In this document: positions 54,534 through 62,193 of the stretch, piece by piece | How the letters are laid out: the number at the start of each line of letters is the position of its first letter | How positions within the stretch are numbered: position 1 is the stretch's first letter | Origin: an uncultured Clostridia bacterium | Lineage (GTDB): Bacteria; Bacillota; Clostridia; TANB77; CAG-508 | DNA: 64,000 nucleotides | Reading direction: 5' to 3' | Assembly (NCBI GenBank): GCA_934122155.1 | Contig: CAKOVX010000003.1 | Coordinates: 41,764 to 105,763, forward strand | Notes under the pieces: model-generated | The model's database searches: none | What the model was told of the DNA's origin: nothing | Seen by the model: the letters and a program-made list of their open reading frames with translations, nothing else | Translations under genes and position numbers: made by a program

Positions 54534-54707
54534 TCATTCCTCCTCAATTTTTAAAATCAAATATCTGCTATCTCTTAAATGCTTTTTAGATATAGTTGTT
54601 CTAATGCTATTATCTGAACAACTAAAAAATTTAGATAATTCTTTTATATTGAATATTCCTACGCATTGCTCATTGTTTTTCAAGTCATATACTCCATAAA
54701 ATTTCAA
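54534..54707 (-). CDS. 57-residue phage protein with HTH-like segment
   Basis: TTG start at 54707 overlapping the preceding stop (TTGA), with a GGAGG box. The middle, IKELSKFFSCSDNSIRTTIS, looks like a short helix-turn-helix. Probably a DNA-binding regulator. Confidence 0.5.
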   Translation of the reverse strand: MKFYGVYDLKNNEQCVGIFNIKELSKFFSCSDNSIRTTISKKHLRDSRYLILKIEEE

Positions 54708-54970
54708 TTCTTTCCTCCGTTTGCTTTGTTGTTAAAATATTGTTTTATACACTCTTTACATTTTTCTGTATCTTCAAATTCATTACAGTTCTGTTTTTGC
54801 CCCATTTGTTTACAAACATCTTCGTCTATATCATGATTATTTATTGTTTCTGCCATTAAATCTATTATTTTATCTTTTTGATCCAGCTCTTGCTTTTGCC
54901 ATTCCATATATTCAGCTAATGCCTTTTCATTCTCTTTTTGTAGTTTTTCTATTGCTTGTTCTTTTGTCAT
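54704..54970 (-). CDS. Phage hypothetical protein with C-terminal cysteines
   Basis: 88 residues; coiled coil to about residue 45 then CKQMGQKQNCNEFEDTEKCK with four cysteines, a probable small metal site. It overlaps neighbours by 4 bp on each side. Early-gene cluster. Confidence 0.55.
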   Translation of the reverse strand: MTKEQAIEKLQKENEKALAEYMEWQKQELDQKDKIIDLMAETINNHDIDEDVCKQMGQKQNCNEFEDTEKCKECIKQYFNNKANGGKN

Positions 54971-55248
54971 AGCTTGTCCTCCTCAATTGGTAATATTTTA
55001 AAATCTATTTTAGCTCCAGTTTGTTGCTCTATTAGATCTTTTGTGTTTACTATAATTTCTGGATTGCAAGCGTTGTTTGGAATATTGTCTATTTTTAATA
55101 TTGCCTCAATTTGTGGTCTCTCAAATAATTCTTTTGGAACATCTAATTGTATTTTACAAGCAATTTCATTATATGCTAAATCTGGTTTTGTTTTTCTAAC
55201 ACCTTTTATACCATTTTTATTTATAATCAACCAATTTACAAACTTCAT
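54967..55248 (-). CDS. Phage hypothetical protein
   Basis: 93 residues, beta/alpha composition, start MKFVNWLIINKNGIKGVRKT. No domain recognised. The start has an AGGAG box and follows the preceding stop by 1 bp. Confidence 0.5.
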   Translation of the reverse strand: MKFVNWLIINKNGIKGVRKTKPDLAYNEIACKIQLDVPKELFERPQIEAILKIDNIPNNACNPEIIVNTKDLIEQQTGAKIDFKILPIEEDKL

Positions 55249-55249
55249 T

Positions 55250-55684
55250 TTATTTTCTCCTTTCTAGTAGTTCTTGTAAAATTCTTTTTTGTGCTAGCAA
55301 TTCTCCTGCCTTTTCAATAAATTCTTCATCTAATCCACCTTTTGAATTATCAATACTTTTATCTATTTTTCTATTTAATTCTTCTATCTTGTCTTTTGCT
55401 TTTTGAGCGAGAATACAATTTCCTTGATATGAGCCTGCTAATTCTCTGTAGTATTTATATAATTCATATAAATTACCCTGTAACAATTCTTCTAATGTTT
55501 TATTTTTTCTTTTTAATTCTTCATTCTCTTTTAATACTTTTTTGTAATCTGATAAAATATTTATAAAAGCATTACATAGCTCTTTATCTAAAGTCAAACA
55601 AAGTCCAGTAATATCTGTATAATGTTCCGCTTCTTTTATTTTTCTTTCAATTATTTTTATTGTTTTTTCTATACTATTTTCCAC
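55250..55684 (-). CDS. Coiled-coil phage protein
   Basis: 144 residues, nearly all helix and coiled coil, with a KENEELKRKNKTLEELLQGN heptad region. The start overlaps the zinc-ribbon gene's stop by one base. Unknown function. Confidence 0.5.
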   Translation of the reverse strand: MENSIEKTIKIIERKIKEAEHYTDITGLCLTLDKELCNAFINILSDYKKVLKENEELKRKNKTLEELLQGNLYELYKYYRELAGSYQGNCILAQKAKDKIEELNRKIDKSIDNSKGGLDEEFIEKAGELLAQKRILQELLERRK

Positions 55685-55983
55685 TACTCGTCCTCCTCTT
55701 CTAGTTCAATAATTTCTTTTATTCTTGCTCCACATTCTGGACAATAATTCATATTGTTATCTATTGGAGTACCTTCTTCAATGCACCAATCACATTTACA
55801 TTTACTACAATGCCATATATTATAGTCCTCTTCTATTTGTTCATAAGTACAAGTATTTTTATTTACTTCTTCTATAATTTCTTCTAATGCATTTTTATAT
55901 CTTCTATGCAATCTTGGAACAATTTCATTATCTAACAATTCATTTAATATATTAATATCTTCCTGTATATCATTCTCTTTCAT
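55684..55983 (-). CDS. Zinc-ribbon phage protein
   Basis: 99 residues. Two cysteine pairs form a zinc ribbon (WHCSKCKCDWC and MNYCPECGARI), with acidic flanks. Such proteins are often restriction alleviation/Lar-like or DNA-binding adaptors in early phage operons. Confidence 0.55.
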   Translation of the reverse strand: MKENDIQEDINILNELLDNEIVPRLHRRYKNALEEIIEEVNKNTCTYEQIEEDYNIWHCSKCKCDWCIEEGTPIDNNMNYCPECGARIKEIIELEEEDE

Positions 55984-55995
55984 TTAAAACACCTC

Positions 55996-56295
55996 CTATT
56001 CATTATTTATAATCTCATATTCTAGTTCTCTTAATCTATTGCAAATTGGTTTGAATGTATTATCTGTAGCATCCCAACTTTTCAATTGTATTACTTTCCA
56101 AATTTCAATTTGATTAAATTTTTTATCCGTTATTTTATCTAATATTTTTTGTACTGCTCTTTCTTTATTTCTTATAATTCTTCTGTCTGGGTAATCTTCA
56201 TCTTCTTCAGAAAATATATCTATATATAAATGTTGTAATTTTTTTATATCTTTTAATTCTATTTTTATTTCATCATCCGTTTTCATTTGTATCAC
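55996..56295 (-). CDS. Phage hypothetical protein
   Basis: 99 residues, charged and helical, no motif recognised. Its start lies within the end of the P-loop gene. Early operon. Confidence 0.5.
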   Translation of the reverse strand: MIQMKTDDEIKIELKDIKKLQHLYIDIFSEEDEDYPDRRIIRNKERAVQKILDKITDKKFNQIEIWKVIQLKSWDATDNTFKPICNRLRELEYEIINNE

Positions 56296-56605
56296 TCCTC
56301 TCTAACTTTTCTATATTACAATCTTCCATAGTAGCATAATAAACATTATCATCTAATATCATTCTTAAAAGAATATCTAAATCATCAACTATTAAGCCTT
56401 TTCTATTGCCTATTACTTTTTTTCTTACTTCTGTTGCCAATATGGGTTCTGGCATTTTAGATATTACCCCTATTTTGTGAGCCATATTTTTTATATGTGC
56501 TCTATGTTCATGACTCCAGCATATTATTGGCATTTGTTTTTCTACTGATAATCGAATTACTTTCATAGTCTTTCCGTTTGTTCTACCACCACAATATACT
56601 TTCAT
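56273..56605 (-). CDS. Small phage P-loop ATPase-like protein
   Basis: 110 residues with a Walker A-like GGRTNGKT at residues 6-13 and a Walker B-like LIVDDLD near 73. The core is only just long enough for a minimal P-loop fold. Related short proteins occur in Gram-positive phage early operons. Nucleotide binding is likely; role unknown. Confidence 0.6.
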   Translation of the reverse strand: MKVYCGGRTNGKTMKVIRLSVEKQMPIICWSHEHRAHIKNMAHKIGVISKMPEPILATEVRKKVIGNRKGLIVDDLDILLRMILDDNVYYATMEDCNIEKLERSDTNENG

Positions 56606-56661
56606 ATCTTATTTACTCCTTTACTTGATTTTTTTATTTTTATATGTTATTATTTCTTTAT

Positions 56662-56746
56662 GAACGGTTGGCAGAGTGGCTTAACGCACTTGCCCAATAA
56701 GCAAGCATATCTTTTGATATCATGGGTTCGAATCCCATACCGTTCG
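56662..56746 (+). tRNA. Unusual class II (Ser-like) tRNA with anticodon loop CCAATAA
   Basis: Complete class II cloverleaf on the plus strand, against the gene direction around it. Acceptor GAACGGT pairs with ACCGTTC; D region GCAGAGTGGCTTAACGC; anticodon stem CTTGC/GCAAG; long variable arm ATATC/GATAT; T arm ATGGG/CCCAT with TTCGAAT. Discriminator is G, as in serine tRNAs, with no encoded CCA. The 7-nt loop CCAATAA puts C at position 33, where U is nearly invariant, and gives anticodon AAU, which would read the Ile codon AUU. It may be a degenerate or specialised tRNA. Confidence 0.65.
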
Positions 56747-56779
56747 CAGAGCACCTATATAAAATATAGATGTTCTTTT

Positions 56780-56995
56780 TTATTCCTTTGCCACTAAATT
56801 TGCTTTGATTAAATCGTAAGTTAAATTATATGTTAAATTGCATAAATCTAATATTTCATATCTTCTGTTTCTAATATCTATACTTGCAAAATCGTGTTCT
56901 TTTTTTCTTAAAACTAATAAATGTGTATATTCATATTTTCTAAATTCAAACTTTTCAAGTTCTTCTAAATCTACATCATCTCTTATTTTTAACAT
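56780..56995 (-). CDS. Small phage protein
   Basis: 71 residues from ATG 56995, with AGGAGGAG upstream; a longer frame to 57025 lacks a ribosome binding site. Acidic N-terminus, beta-rich centre (YTHLLVLRKKEHDFASIDIR). Unrecognised. Confidence 0.5.
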   Translation of the reverse strand: MLKIRDDVDLEELEKFEFRKYEYTHLLVLRKKEHDFASIDIRNRRYEILDLCNLTYNLTYDLIKANLVAKE

Positions 56996-57491
56996 ATCTA
57001 TTCTCCTCCTCTGCTTTATTTTCAAAGTATTGTTTTATTTGATTATCTGTATCATCAAAATATTTACCTTCATAACTCCAATGTGGTTCTCTAGATATTA
57101 AATTTAAGAATTGATTACATTTGTGTTCTTGACCTTGATTGAATAAATCTACATCATGTTTTTCGTCTCGTCTAACTCTTTTACAAAATGCTTTAAATTG
57201 TCTACATTCTTTTTCGTATTCATTTATCATCTTATCTTTATTTTTTAAATCTTCTATTACATTAAGATAATCATTTTTATATTGATATTCTAATTTTGTA
57301 TGTAATTTTAATGATTTATCTTTTTCTTCTATTTCTGCTTTTTGGTTTTCTAATAAATTTAAAACTGTTTCTATTGCGTTATTTACTTTGTCTGCTTCAT
57401 CAACAATATAATTATTTTGTTCAATCATTCCACATAAAAAGAATTTTATATCTATTCTTCTTAATATTTCTATTGCTTCTTTATCGTTCAT
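56976..57491 (-). CDS. Coiled-coil phage protein
   Basis: 171 residues, mostly helix with a long coiled coil (residues 45-110) and a charged C-terminus. It overlaps the following gene's ribosome binding region. Unknown function. Confidence 0.5.
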   Translation of the reverse strand: MNDKEAIEILRRIDIKFFLCGMIEQNNYIVDEADKVNNAIETVLNLLENQKAEIEEKDKSLKLHTKLEYQYKNDYLNVIEDLKNKDKMINEYEKECRQFKAFCKRVRRDEKHDVDLFNQGQEHKCNQFLNLISREPHWSYEGKYFDDTDNQIKQYFENKAEEENRYVKNKR

Positions 57492-57495
57492 CTTC

Positions 57496-57675
57496 TTATC
57501 CTCCTAATAACTCTGGATTATCTGTAACGTTTCCTATTACTTCTGTAAATTTTTCTAAAAGATGAACTCTTGCATATGTATATAGTCCTACAAATCCTTT
57601 TTTATATGTATATCTTATTTCTACTCCACATTTATCACAAAAATATTTTGGATGCCTAGTTGTTCCTTTATTCAT
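57496..57675 (-). CDS. 59-residue CxxC phage protein
   Basis: An AGGAGGAG box precedes ATG 57675. A single CDKCG motif near residue 13, then basic and aromatic residues (RYTYKKGFVGLYTYARVHLL). A possible half zinc ribbon. Early operon. Confidence 0.6.
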   Translation of the reverse strand: MNKGTTRHPKYFCDKCGVEIRYTYKKGFVGLYTYARVHLLEKFTEVIGNVTDNPELLGG

Positions 57676-57684
57676 CTTCTCCTC

Positions 57685-58014
57685 CTACTTAATAATCTTT
57701 AATTCCAAATCTGGATAAACCTTCTCAAATATTTTATGTTTTAATTTGAATACATCTGTCTGCATTCCTTTTACATCTTCTACTATTGTTTTACCATTTT
57801 CTATGTACTTAAAATCCGCAACATATTCTATTTTTCTAAATGTTCTTCCGTTTTTCTTAAAACTATCTTGTAACAGAAATCGTGGTTGTAATTCTAAGTT
57901 GCTTATTTCTCCAGCTCTTTCTAGTAGCTTTAATTCCTTGTATCTTTGACTTTCTCTTACACTATCAAATACGTACATATCAATTTGCGCTTTTTTATTT
58001 CTGTATTTGTTCAT
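57685..58014 (-). CDS. DUF1064 family nuclease (Holliday-junction-resolvase-like)
   Basis: 109 residues from ATG 58014, preceded by GGAGGCG. The family pattern is MNKYRNKKAQIDMYVFDSVR (with E residues), then YVADFKYIENGKTIVEDVKG with the PD-(D/E)xK-like D, E and K. Probably a small endonuclease in phage recombination. Confidence 0.8.
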   Translation of the reverse strand: MNKYRNKKAQIDMYVFDSVRESQRYKELKLLERAGEISNLELQPRFLLQDSFKKNGRTFRKIEYVADFKYIENGKTIVEDVKGMQTDVFKLKHKIFEKVYPDLELKIIK

Positions 58015-58024
58015 CTTTCGCCTC

Positions 58025-58240
58025 CTAAACAATTGCATCAAATGTGATTTGTCCATCTTCCAAAATTCCATTTAATATGTCATCACTTATCATTTTTCCT
58101 TTTTGTTCTCCTTCCAAAATTTTTTTACACAAATCTAATCCTGACTGTTCCCTATATTTGCGGTTATCTGCATTTATGTTTTGTTCTGCTAGGCCACAAC
58201 CTAGACATAGCCATTTTTTTATTGCTTCTGCACATTTCAT
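58025..58240 (-). CDS. Small CxxC phage protein
   Basis: 71 residues with KWLCLGCGLAEQN near the start (possible metal or disulphide) and an acidic C-terminus. No family recognised. Confidence 0.5.
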   Translation of the reverse strand: MKCAEAIKKWLCLGCGLAEQNINADNRKYREQSGLDLCKKILEGEQKGKMISDDILNGILEDGQITFDAIV

Positions 58241-58243
58241 AGT

Positions 58244-58411
58244 CTATAATCCCTTTTTTATATTTAAGAGTTGTTCTCTTAATAAATCTATTCTTTTTGT
58301 TAAATATAATTTAGTTCCTTTTCCCCTGCTTACTTGGTCTATGTAAGGCTTTACCTTATTAAGTCTATAAGCTTCTTGTCCTTCTATAATCTCTCTTAAT
58401 AACTTTTCCAT
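58244..58411 (-). CDS. 55-residue basic phage protein
   Basis: Starts at 58411 behind AGGAGGTAG (5 nt). Basic and helical (YLTKRIDLLREQLLNIKKG). It fits tightly between neighbours (3 bp and 9 bp), which supports it as a real gene. Confidence 0.6.
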   Translation of the reverse strand: MEKLLREIIEGQEAYRLNKVKPYIDQVSRGKGTKLYLTKRIDLLREQLLNIKKGL

Positions 58412-58420
58412 AACTACCTC

Positions 58421-59026
58421 CTATTTTTCTATATATTTCAGCTTTTTTAAATCTGAAATACAGTCTAATAACATATCTATTGTCTTATCTATATTTTCGT
58501 TGTATTCTTTTAATCTTTTTGGTGTCCTTTTTATTTCATAATCACCACCGCCAAAACTACAGTCTGTTGTATTAGGCAATTTCAAATAATCACATAATTT
58601 TATGTCTAAATAATATCTTCGTTGATAGCCCATATGAGTTAGTATTAATTCTTTTTTATAATCTCTGTTTGACTGAATATAATCATTTTGTTTACAATAT
58701 TCTGGATATTGTGCCCTTAGTTCTTTTATGTACTCTATGTGATCATTAACTCTTTTTATCAAATCTTCTAGACTTTCATCATTTTTCCAAAAAATCACAT
58801 CTTGTTGTGTATAATTATCTAGTTCAAATTCATATCTTACACTATAATATTTAAGTCCTTCATAATCGTTTACATCTCGAGTCACTTCTAGCACTTTCAT
58901 ATTATTCTTTTTAAATTCTTCTTCTAAAATTTTTCTTATTTCTTTTCTATTCTCTTTTTCTTTTTGTTCATAATCAAATCTTGCTTTTCCGTCAATTTTA
59001 TATAATTTTTCTTCTCTGTCTATCAT
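58421..59026 (-). CDS. Phage hypothetical protein
   Basis: 201 residues, charged, with a beta segment (LEVTRDVNDYEGLKYYSVRY) followed by helices. GGAGGTAG ribosome binding site. No known domain recognised. Confidence 0.5.
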   Translation of the reverse strand: MIDREEKLYKIDGKARFDYEQKEKENRKEIRKILEEEFKKNNMKVLEVTRDVNDYEGLKYYSVRYEFELDNYTQQDVIFWKNDESLEDLIKRVNDHIEYIKELRAQYPEYCKQNDYIQSNRDYKKELILTHMGYQRRYYLDIKLCDYLKLPNTTDCSFGGGDYEIKRTPKRLKEYNENIDKTIDMLLDCISDLKKLKYIEK

Positions 59027-59035
59027 AACTACCTC

Positions 59036-59356
59036 CTAATCTATTCTTGGAATATGTTCGTAATTCAATGCCTCAAATCCTGACTGTGTTCTCTCATATA
59101 CTGCTACTGTCTTACCTGTATAATCGCATTTCTTTTTGCCTATTGTTTTTACATATCCCATTTTCTCTAATTCTGTTAATCTTGGTGCTGTATAATTCCT
59201 CTCTGTTGTATTTGTAAAACCTAAATCAAATAGTTCTACTGCTAATTCCTTTGCTGTTTTAGGTTTCTCCAATCTATTTAAAATTTGTATATATCTTATT
59301 TTTGCTTTATCTTGTATGTCATTAAAACTCATTTGTCTTGTTTCTGCTGTAATCAT
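59036..59356 (-). CDS. Winged-helix phage protein
   Basis: 106 residues with a winged-helix core (ILNRLEKPKTAKELAVELFD, then YTAPRLTELEKMGYVKTIGK) like small MarR/DprA-type wings. Probable early DNA-binding regulator or replication accessory protein. Confidence 0.7.
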   Translation of the reverse strand: MITAETRQMSFNDIQDKAKIRYIQILNRLEKPKTAKELAVELFDLGFTNTTERNYTAPRLTELEKMGYVKTIGKKKCDYTGKTVAVYERTQSGFEALNYEHIPRID

Positions 59357-59363
59357 TTGTTAA

Positions 59364-59906
59364 TCACACTCCTATCTGTTTTACACTTATTTTATCCGCA
59401 ATTTGTTCTATGAAATTTTGCATTTGTTGAGGTAATAGCTTTTTTTCTTTTTCTCTGTTGACTATAACCTCATATTGTTTTAAGAATTGCCCCTTTGTTA
59501 CACTATTTACTGTTGCTATATCTGTTTGTGCTAGTTCTTTTACTTGCCTAACATCTCCGAAAAATCTTTTAACTTCTGGGCTTGCCATATCAAACTGTTC
59601 TTGTGTCATATATGCTCCAGAACAAATCATTTTATATGCTTCGTTCCATGCTTCAATAGCTGTTCTTGATGTGCTTGGATTTATCATTTCTATTGCATTT
59701 TTTCTAATTTCATGAATTGTAGGAGGATATGGGCTTTCAATTATCGTTTTCTTTACTGCTTGTAAAACTAAGTTATAATCTAAATCCCCTAAACACTCTT
59801 GCCATGTATTTAACATCATCTCTCTTTGTACTTGTGATTTATTAGCAATATCTTCATAATTACCAGCCAAAAGTGTTATTATTTGCACCATTTCGCTCTT
59901 CTTCAT
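59364..59906 (-). CDS. G39P-like helicase loader/inhibitor
   Basis: 180 residues from ATG 59906 with AAGGAG 7 nt upstream. The N-terminal domain (MVQIITLLAGNYEDIANKSQ, then YPPTIHEIRK) matches the G39P-type loader/inhibitor of phage replicative helicase. It overlaps the replisome organiser by 47 bp, as in many phages. It should recruit host DnaB-like helicase. Confidence 0.75.
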   Translation of the reverse strand: MKKSEMVQIITLLAGNYEDIANKSQVQREMMLNTWQECLGDLDYNLVLQAVKKTIIESPYPPTIHEIRKNAIEMINPSTSRTAIEAWNEAYKMICSGAYMTQEQFDMASPEVKRFFGDVRQVKELAQTDIATVNSVTKGQFLKQYEVIVNREKEKKLLPQQMQNFIEQIADKISVKQIGV

Positions 59907-60660
59907 CTTTTGTCTCCTTCCATAAATCTTTAAATCCATCTAATTTATCTCTTTTCTTTTGACTATATTTGCCCTCTAATATTGCAGTTGCTTTGTCAGT
60001 TCTCATAAGAAAATCAAAATCAGCTTTCCAATTTCTGTCGTTATTTCCTATTAGAAACTCACTAACATTTGCTATCTTGCATATCTCTTCAAATTGTTCT
60101 ATTGAAAAATCTTTTAAGAAATTATCAATAGACTTGTTTCTTTTTTCGGTTAATTTTTGAACCTGAGGCAAATTAACGCAATAGGTATTGTAGATTTCGA
60201 CTATTTTATTTCTATTCTCTTCTTTTATATTCTTATTATCTTCTATTCTTTTCTTATTCTTATTAGGAGCGATAGTTCGTCGATTATTCGTTGAATGTTC
60301 GTCGAATAATAATTCCATTGTATTTTCATTATATTCTGGTATCTTACTTTGACTTGGTCTATCTATTTTTTGAAATGTATCCCAACTTAAAAGGCTATAA
60401 TAACTACTTCCGTCACAAGAATATAAAACTACGGACATATTAGAGCTTATCTCTGATAAGGTTTTATCTATGTCGGCACTTCTTATATTTTCCTCATAAG
60501 GGAATAATGTAGACTTTAAATATACAGGGTTACATCTTCCTCTACCTTCATCATCAGCAAGCGAGAATAAACCAATAAATACAATTTTAGCTAAAGTAGA
60601 TAATTTTCCAAAATCTTCACTTTGCCATATACTAGGGTCTATCATTCTCTTTCTTGCCAT
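59860..60660 (-). CDS. Phage replisome organiser (origin-binding)
   Basis: 266 residues. The N-terminal winged-helix domain begins MARKRMIDPSIWQSEDFGKL and continues IVFIGLFSLADDEGRGRCNP, the signature of the phage replisome organiser family. The phage replication origin is often inside this gene. It lies with the G39P-like loader. Confidence 0.8.
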   Translation of the reverse strand: MARKRMIDPSIWQSEDFGKLSTLAKIVFIGLFSLADDEGRGRCNPVYLKSTLFPYEENIRSADIDKTLSEISSNMSVVLYSCDGSSYYSLLSWDTFQKIDRPSQSKIPEYNENTMELLFDEHSTNNRRTIAPNKNKKRIEDNKNIKEENRNKIVEIYNTYCVNLPQVQKLTEKRNKSIDNFLKDFSIEQFEEICKIANVSEFLIGNNDRNWKADFDFLMRTDKATAILEGKYSQKKRDKLDGFKDLWKETKDEEERNGANNNTFGW

Positions 60661-60714
60661 TTAACTTCTCCTTTCGTAAAAATCAGGGTTAAAACTTATG
60701 TCTAGCCCTGTTTC

Positions 60715-61035
60715 TTATTTATTATCTATTTCTTTGTTTGCTCTTGCTTTTTCCATTTTCATCTTGTCGTTTTCTTTCTTTATCTTTTCATCATATAATG
60801 TGTTGTAAATTTTCTTATACATGTCTTTATCAATTATTTTTAACCACTTTTTAAACTCATCACAAAAGTCCCAATTATTTTTAATATCTAATTTATTACC
60901 ATCTATTTTAAAATTTTCTAATAAAAATTCTTCTAATTTATTCTTAAACCATTTTTCGTTTTCATTTGGCACTCCTTTGCTTATAAGTTCTTTGTATTCT
61001 TCTGTTGATATTGTTACTTCGTTTTTATTTGCCAT
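60715..61035 (-). CDS. Phage hypothetical protein
   Basis: 106 residues, very rich in K, E and N, helical, with a GGAGG box. Located between the replication genes and the split 91-residue gene. No domain recognised. Confidence 0.5.
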   Translation of the reverse strand: MANKNEVTISTEEYKELISKGVPNENEKWFKNKLEEFLLENFKIDGNKLDIKNNWDFCDEFKKWLKIIDKDMYKKIYNTLYDEKIKKENDKMKMEKARANKEIDNK

Positions 61036-61047
61036 TTTTCTTTCCTC

Positions 61048-61321
61048 CTATAAATAATTTTTTCCATATCTTAATCTAAATTCTTCTTCTGTTTTACTGT
61101 AATATTCTTGCCAAGCCTTTTGAGCAACTACTTTCAACCACTCCCATTGTCTAGGGTTTAAGTGAATTGAGTCATTACCAGTTCTATGTTGATATGGCAT
61201 AATAAATATTACTAATCCATCTTCTATTGACTTATCTCTGTTGCCTGTTCTACCTTCAAATATTTCATGTCTTTCACTTCCGTGGAAATCGTTCTGTTGA
61301 ATATAAAGGATTTTCAGGCAT
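61048..61321 (-). CDS. Short conserved phage protein, split by +1 frameshift at CGG
   Basis: Starts at ATG 61321, 4 bp after the NinB-like stop, and reads MPENPLYSTERFP before an in-frame CGG (61282-61280), then AAG TGA. Skipping the C continues GSERHEIFEGRTGNRDKSIE and DGLVIFIMPYQHRTG, the arrangement of a widespread phage family with an RHEIF...NRxKSIEDGL signature (HNH-adjacent/DUF968-like). Total about 90 residues. The pre-shift part is too short to be noticed as a gene. It lies in the nin-like recombination cluster. Confidence 0.8.
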
Positions 61322-61325
61322 AATG

Positions 61326-61781
61326 CTAAATTCTTTTTTCGTTTTCTATATACCTCAACCTTTCTATTTCATTTGGTGTTAATGTAGGTATTCCTAATTG
61401 TTGTGCTTCTTGTATCACTCCATCTAAAAGAACTCTAAATTCATTTTTGTCCATTTGAGAACTACCTTCATATACTTTATATATTTTGAAATCTATCCCA
61501 TTTATTTCAGCTTCTCGTTCAAAATCATAATACTTGAAGAACTTTGATACATCTATGTCAGCTCTTATTATTACTAACATTGATTGTGAATAATCTTTTA
61601 TCATTTTTAAATATGTATCATCTTTTGATAAATTCATTTTGTTTGCAAGTTCATTGATCAAGCTCCACATATATGCATTTTGTGTTAACGTTCTCTTTTC
61701 TTTATATTCTTTTATTTCAAATAGCTTTGTTCTGTCTTGATTGAATAACCATTTAAGCAACGTTTCTGCTGTACCTAACAT
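61326..61781 (-). CDS. NinB-like recombination protein
   Basis: 151 residues. The segment KRTLTQNAYMWSLINELANK and the end LGIPTLTPNEIERLRYIE resemble the NinB/Orf family that acts with phage recombination (RecFOR mimic). The neighbours ERF and SSB support the role. Confidence 0.75.
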   Translation of the reverse strand: MLGTAETLLKWLFNQDRTKLFEIKEYKEKRTLTQNAYMWSLINELANKMNLSKDDTYLKMIKDYSQSMLVIIRADIDVSKFFKYYDFEREAEINGIDFKIYKVYEGSSQMDKNEFRVLLDGVIQEAQQLGIPTLTPNEIERLRYIENEKRI

Positions 61782-61800
61782 AGTTACCTCCTAATTAAAA

Positions 61801-62193
61801 TTAAAATGACAAATCGTCTGTGCTAGATATTTCAAAATCATTAGTAGTGTCTAATGTTGTATCTGCTTGTCCTTCTTTTTTGCTGTCTGCAAAGTATACT
61901 TCTTCTGCAATTACTTCTGTTACATAATGCTTTTGTCCTTGGTCATCGTCCCAAGTCCTTGTTTGTATTCTTCCAATAACTCCTACTTGTTGTCCTTTTT
62001 TAAAGTATTTGCTGACAAATTCTGCTGTTTTGCTCCAAGCAACTATATTTATAAAATCTGCTTGTTGTTCTCCTTCTTTTGCAAATCTTCTATTTACAGC
62101 TAATGTAAAACTTGTTACTTGTGTATTTGTTGTTTGTGTATATCTTGTATCTGGATCTTTAGTAAGACGCCCCATTAATATGGTTTTATTCAT
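61801..62193 (-). CDS. ssb: Phage single-stranded DNA-binding protein
   Basis: 130 residues from ATG 62193 (GGAGG 8 nt upstream; a longer frame adds no conserved residues). OB fold with MNKTILMGRLTKDPDTRYTQ, INIVAWSKTAEFVSKYFKKG and the tail DDLSF replacing DDIPF. It protects ssDNA and partners with the ERF protein next to it. Confidence 0.93.
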   Translation of the reverse strand: MNKTILMGRLTKDPDTRYTQTTNTQVTSFTLAVNRRFAKEGEQQADFINIVAWSKTAEFVSKYFKKGQQVGVIGRIQTRTWDDDQGQKHYVTEVIAEEVYFADSKKEGQADTTLDTTNDFEISSTDDLSF

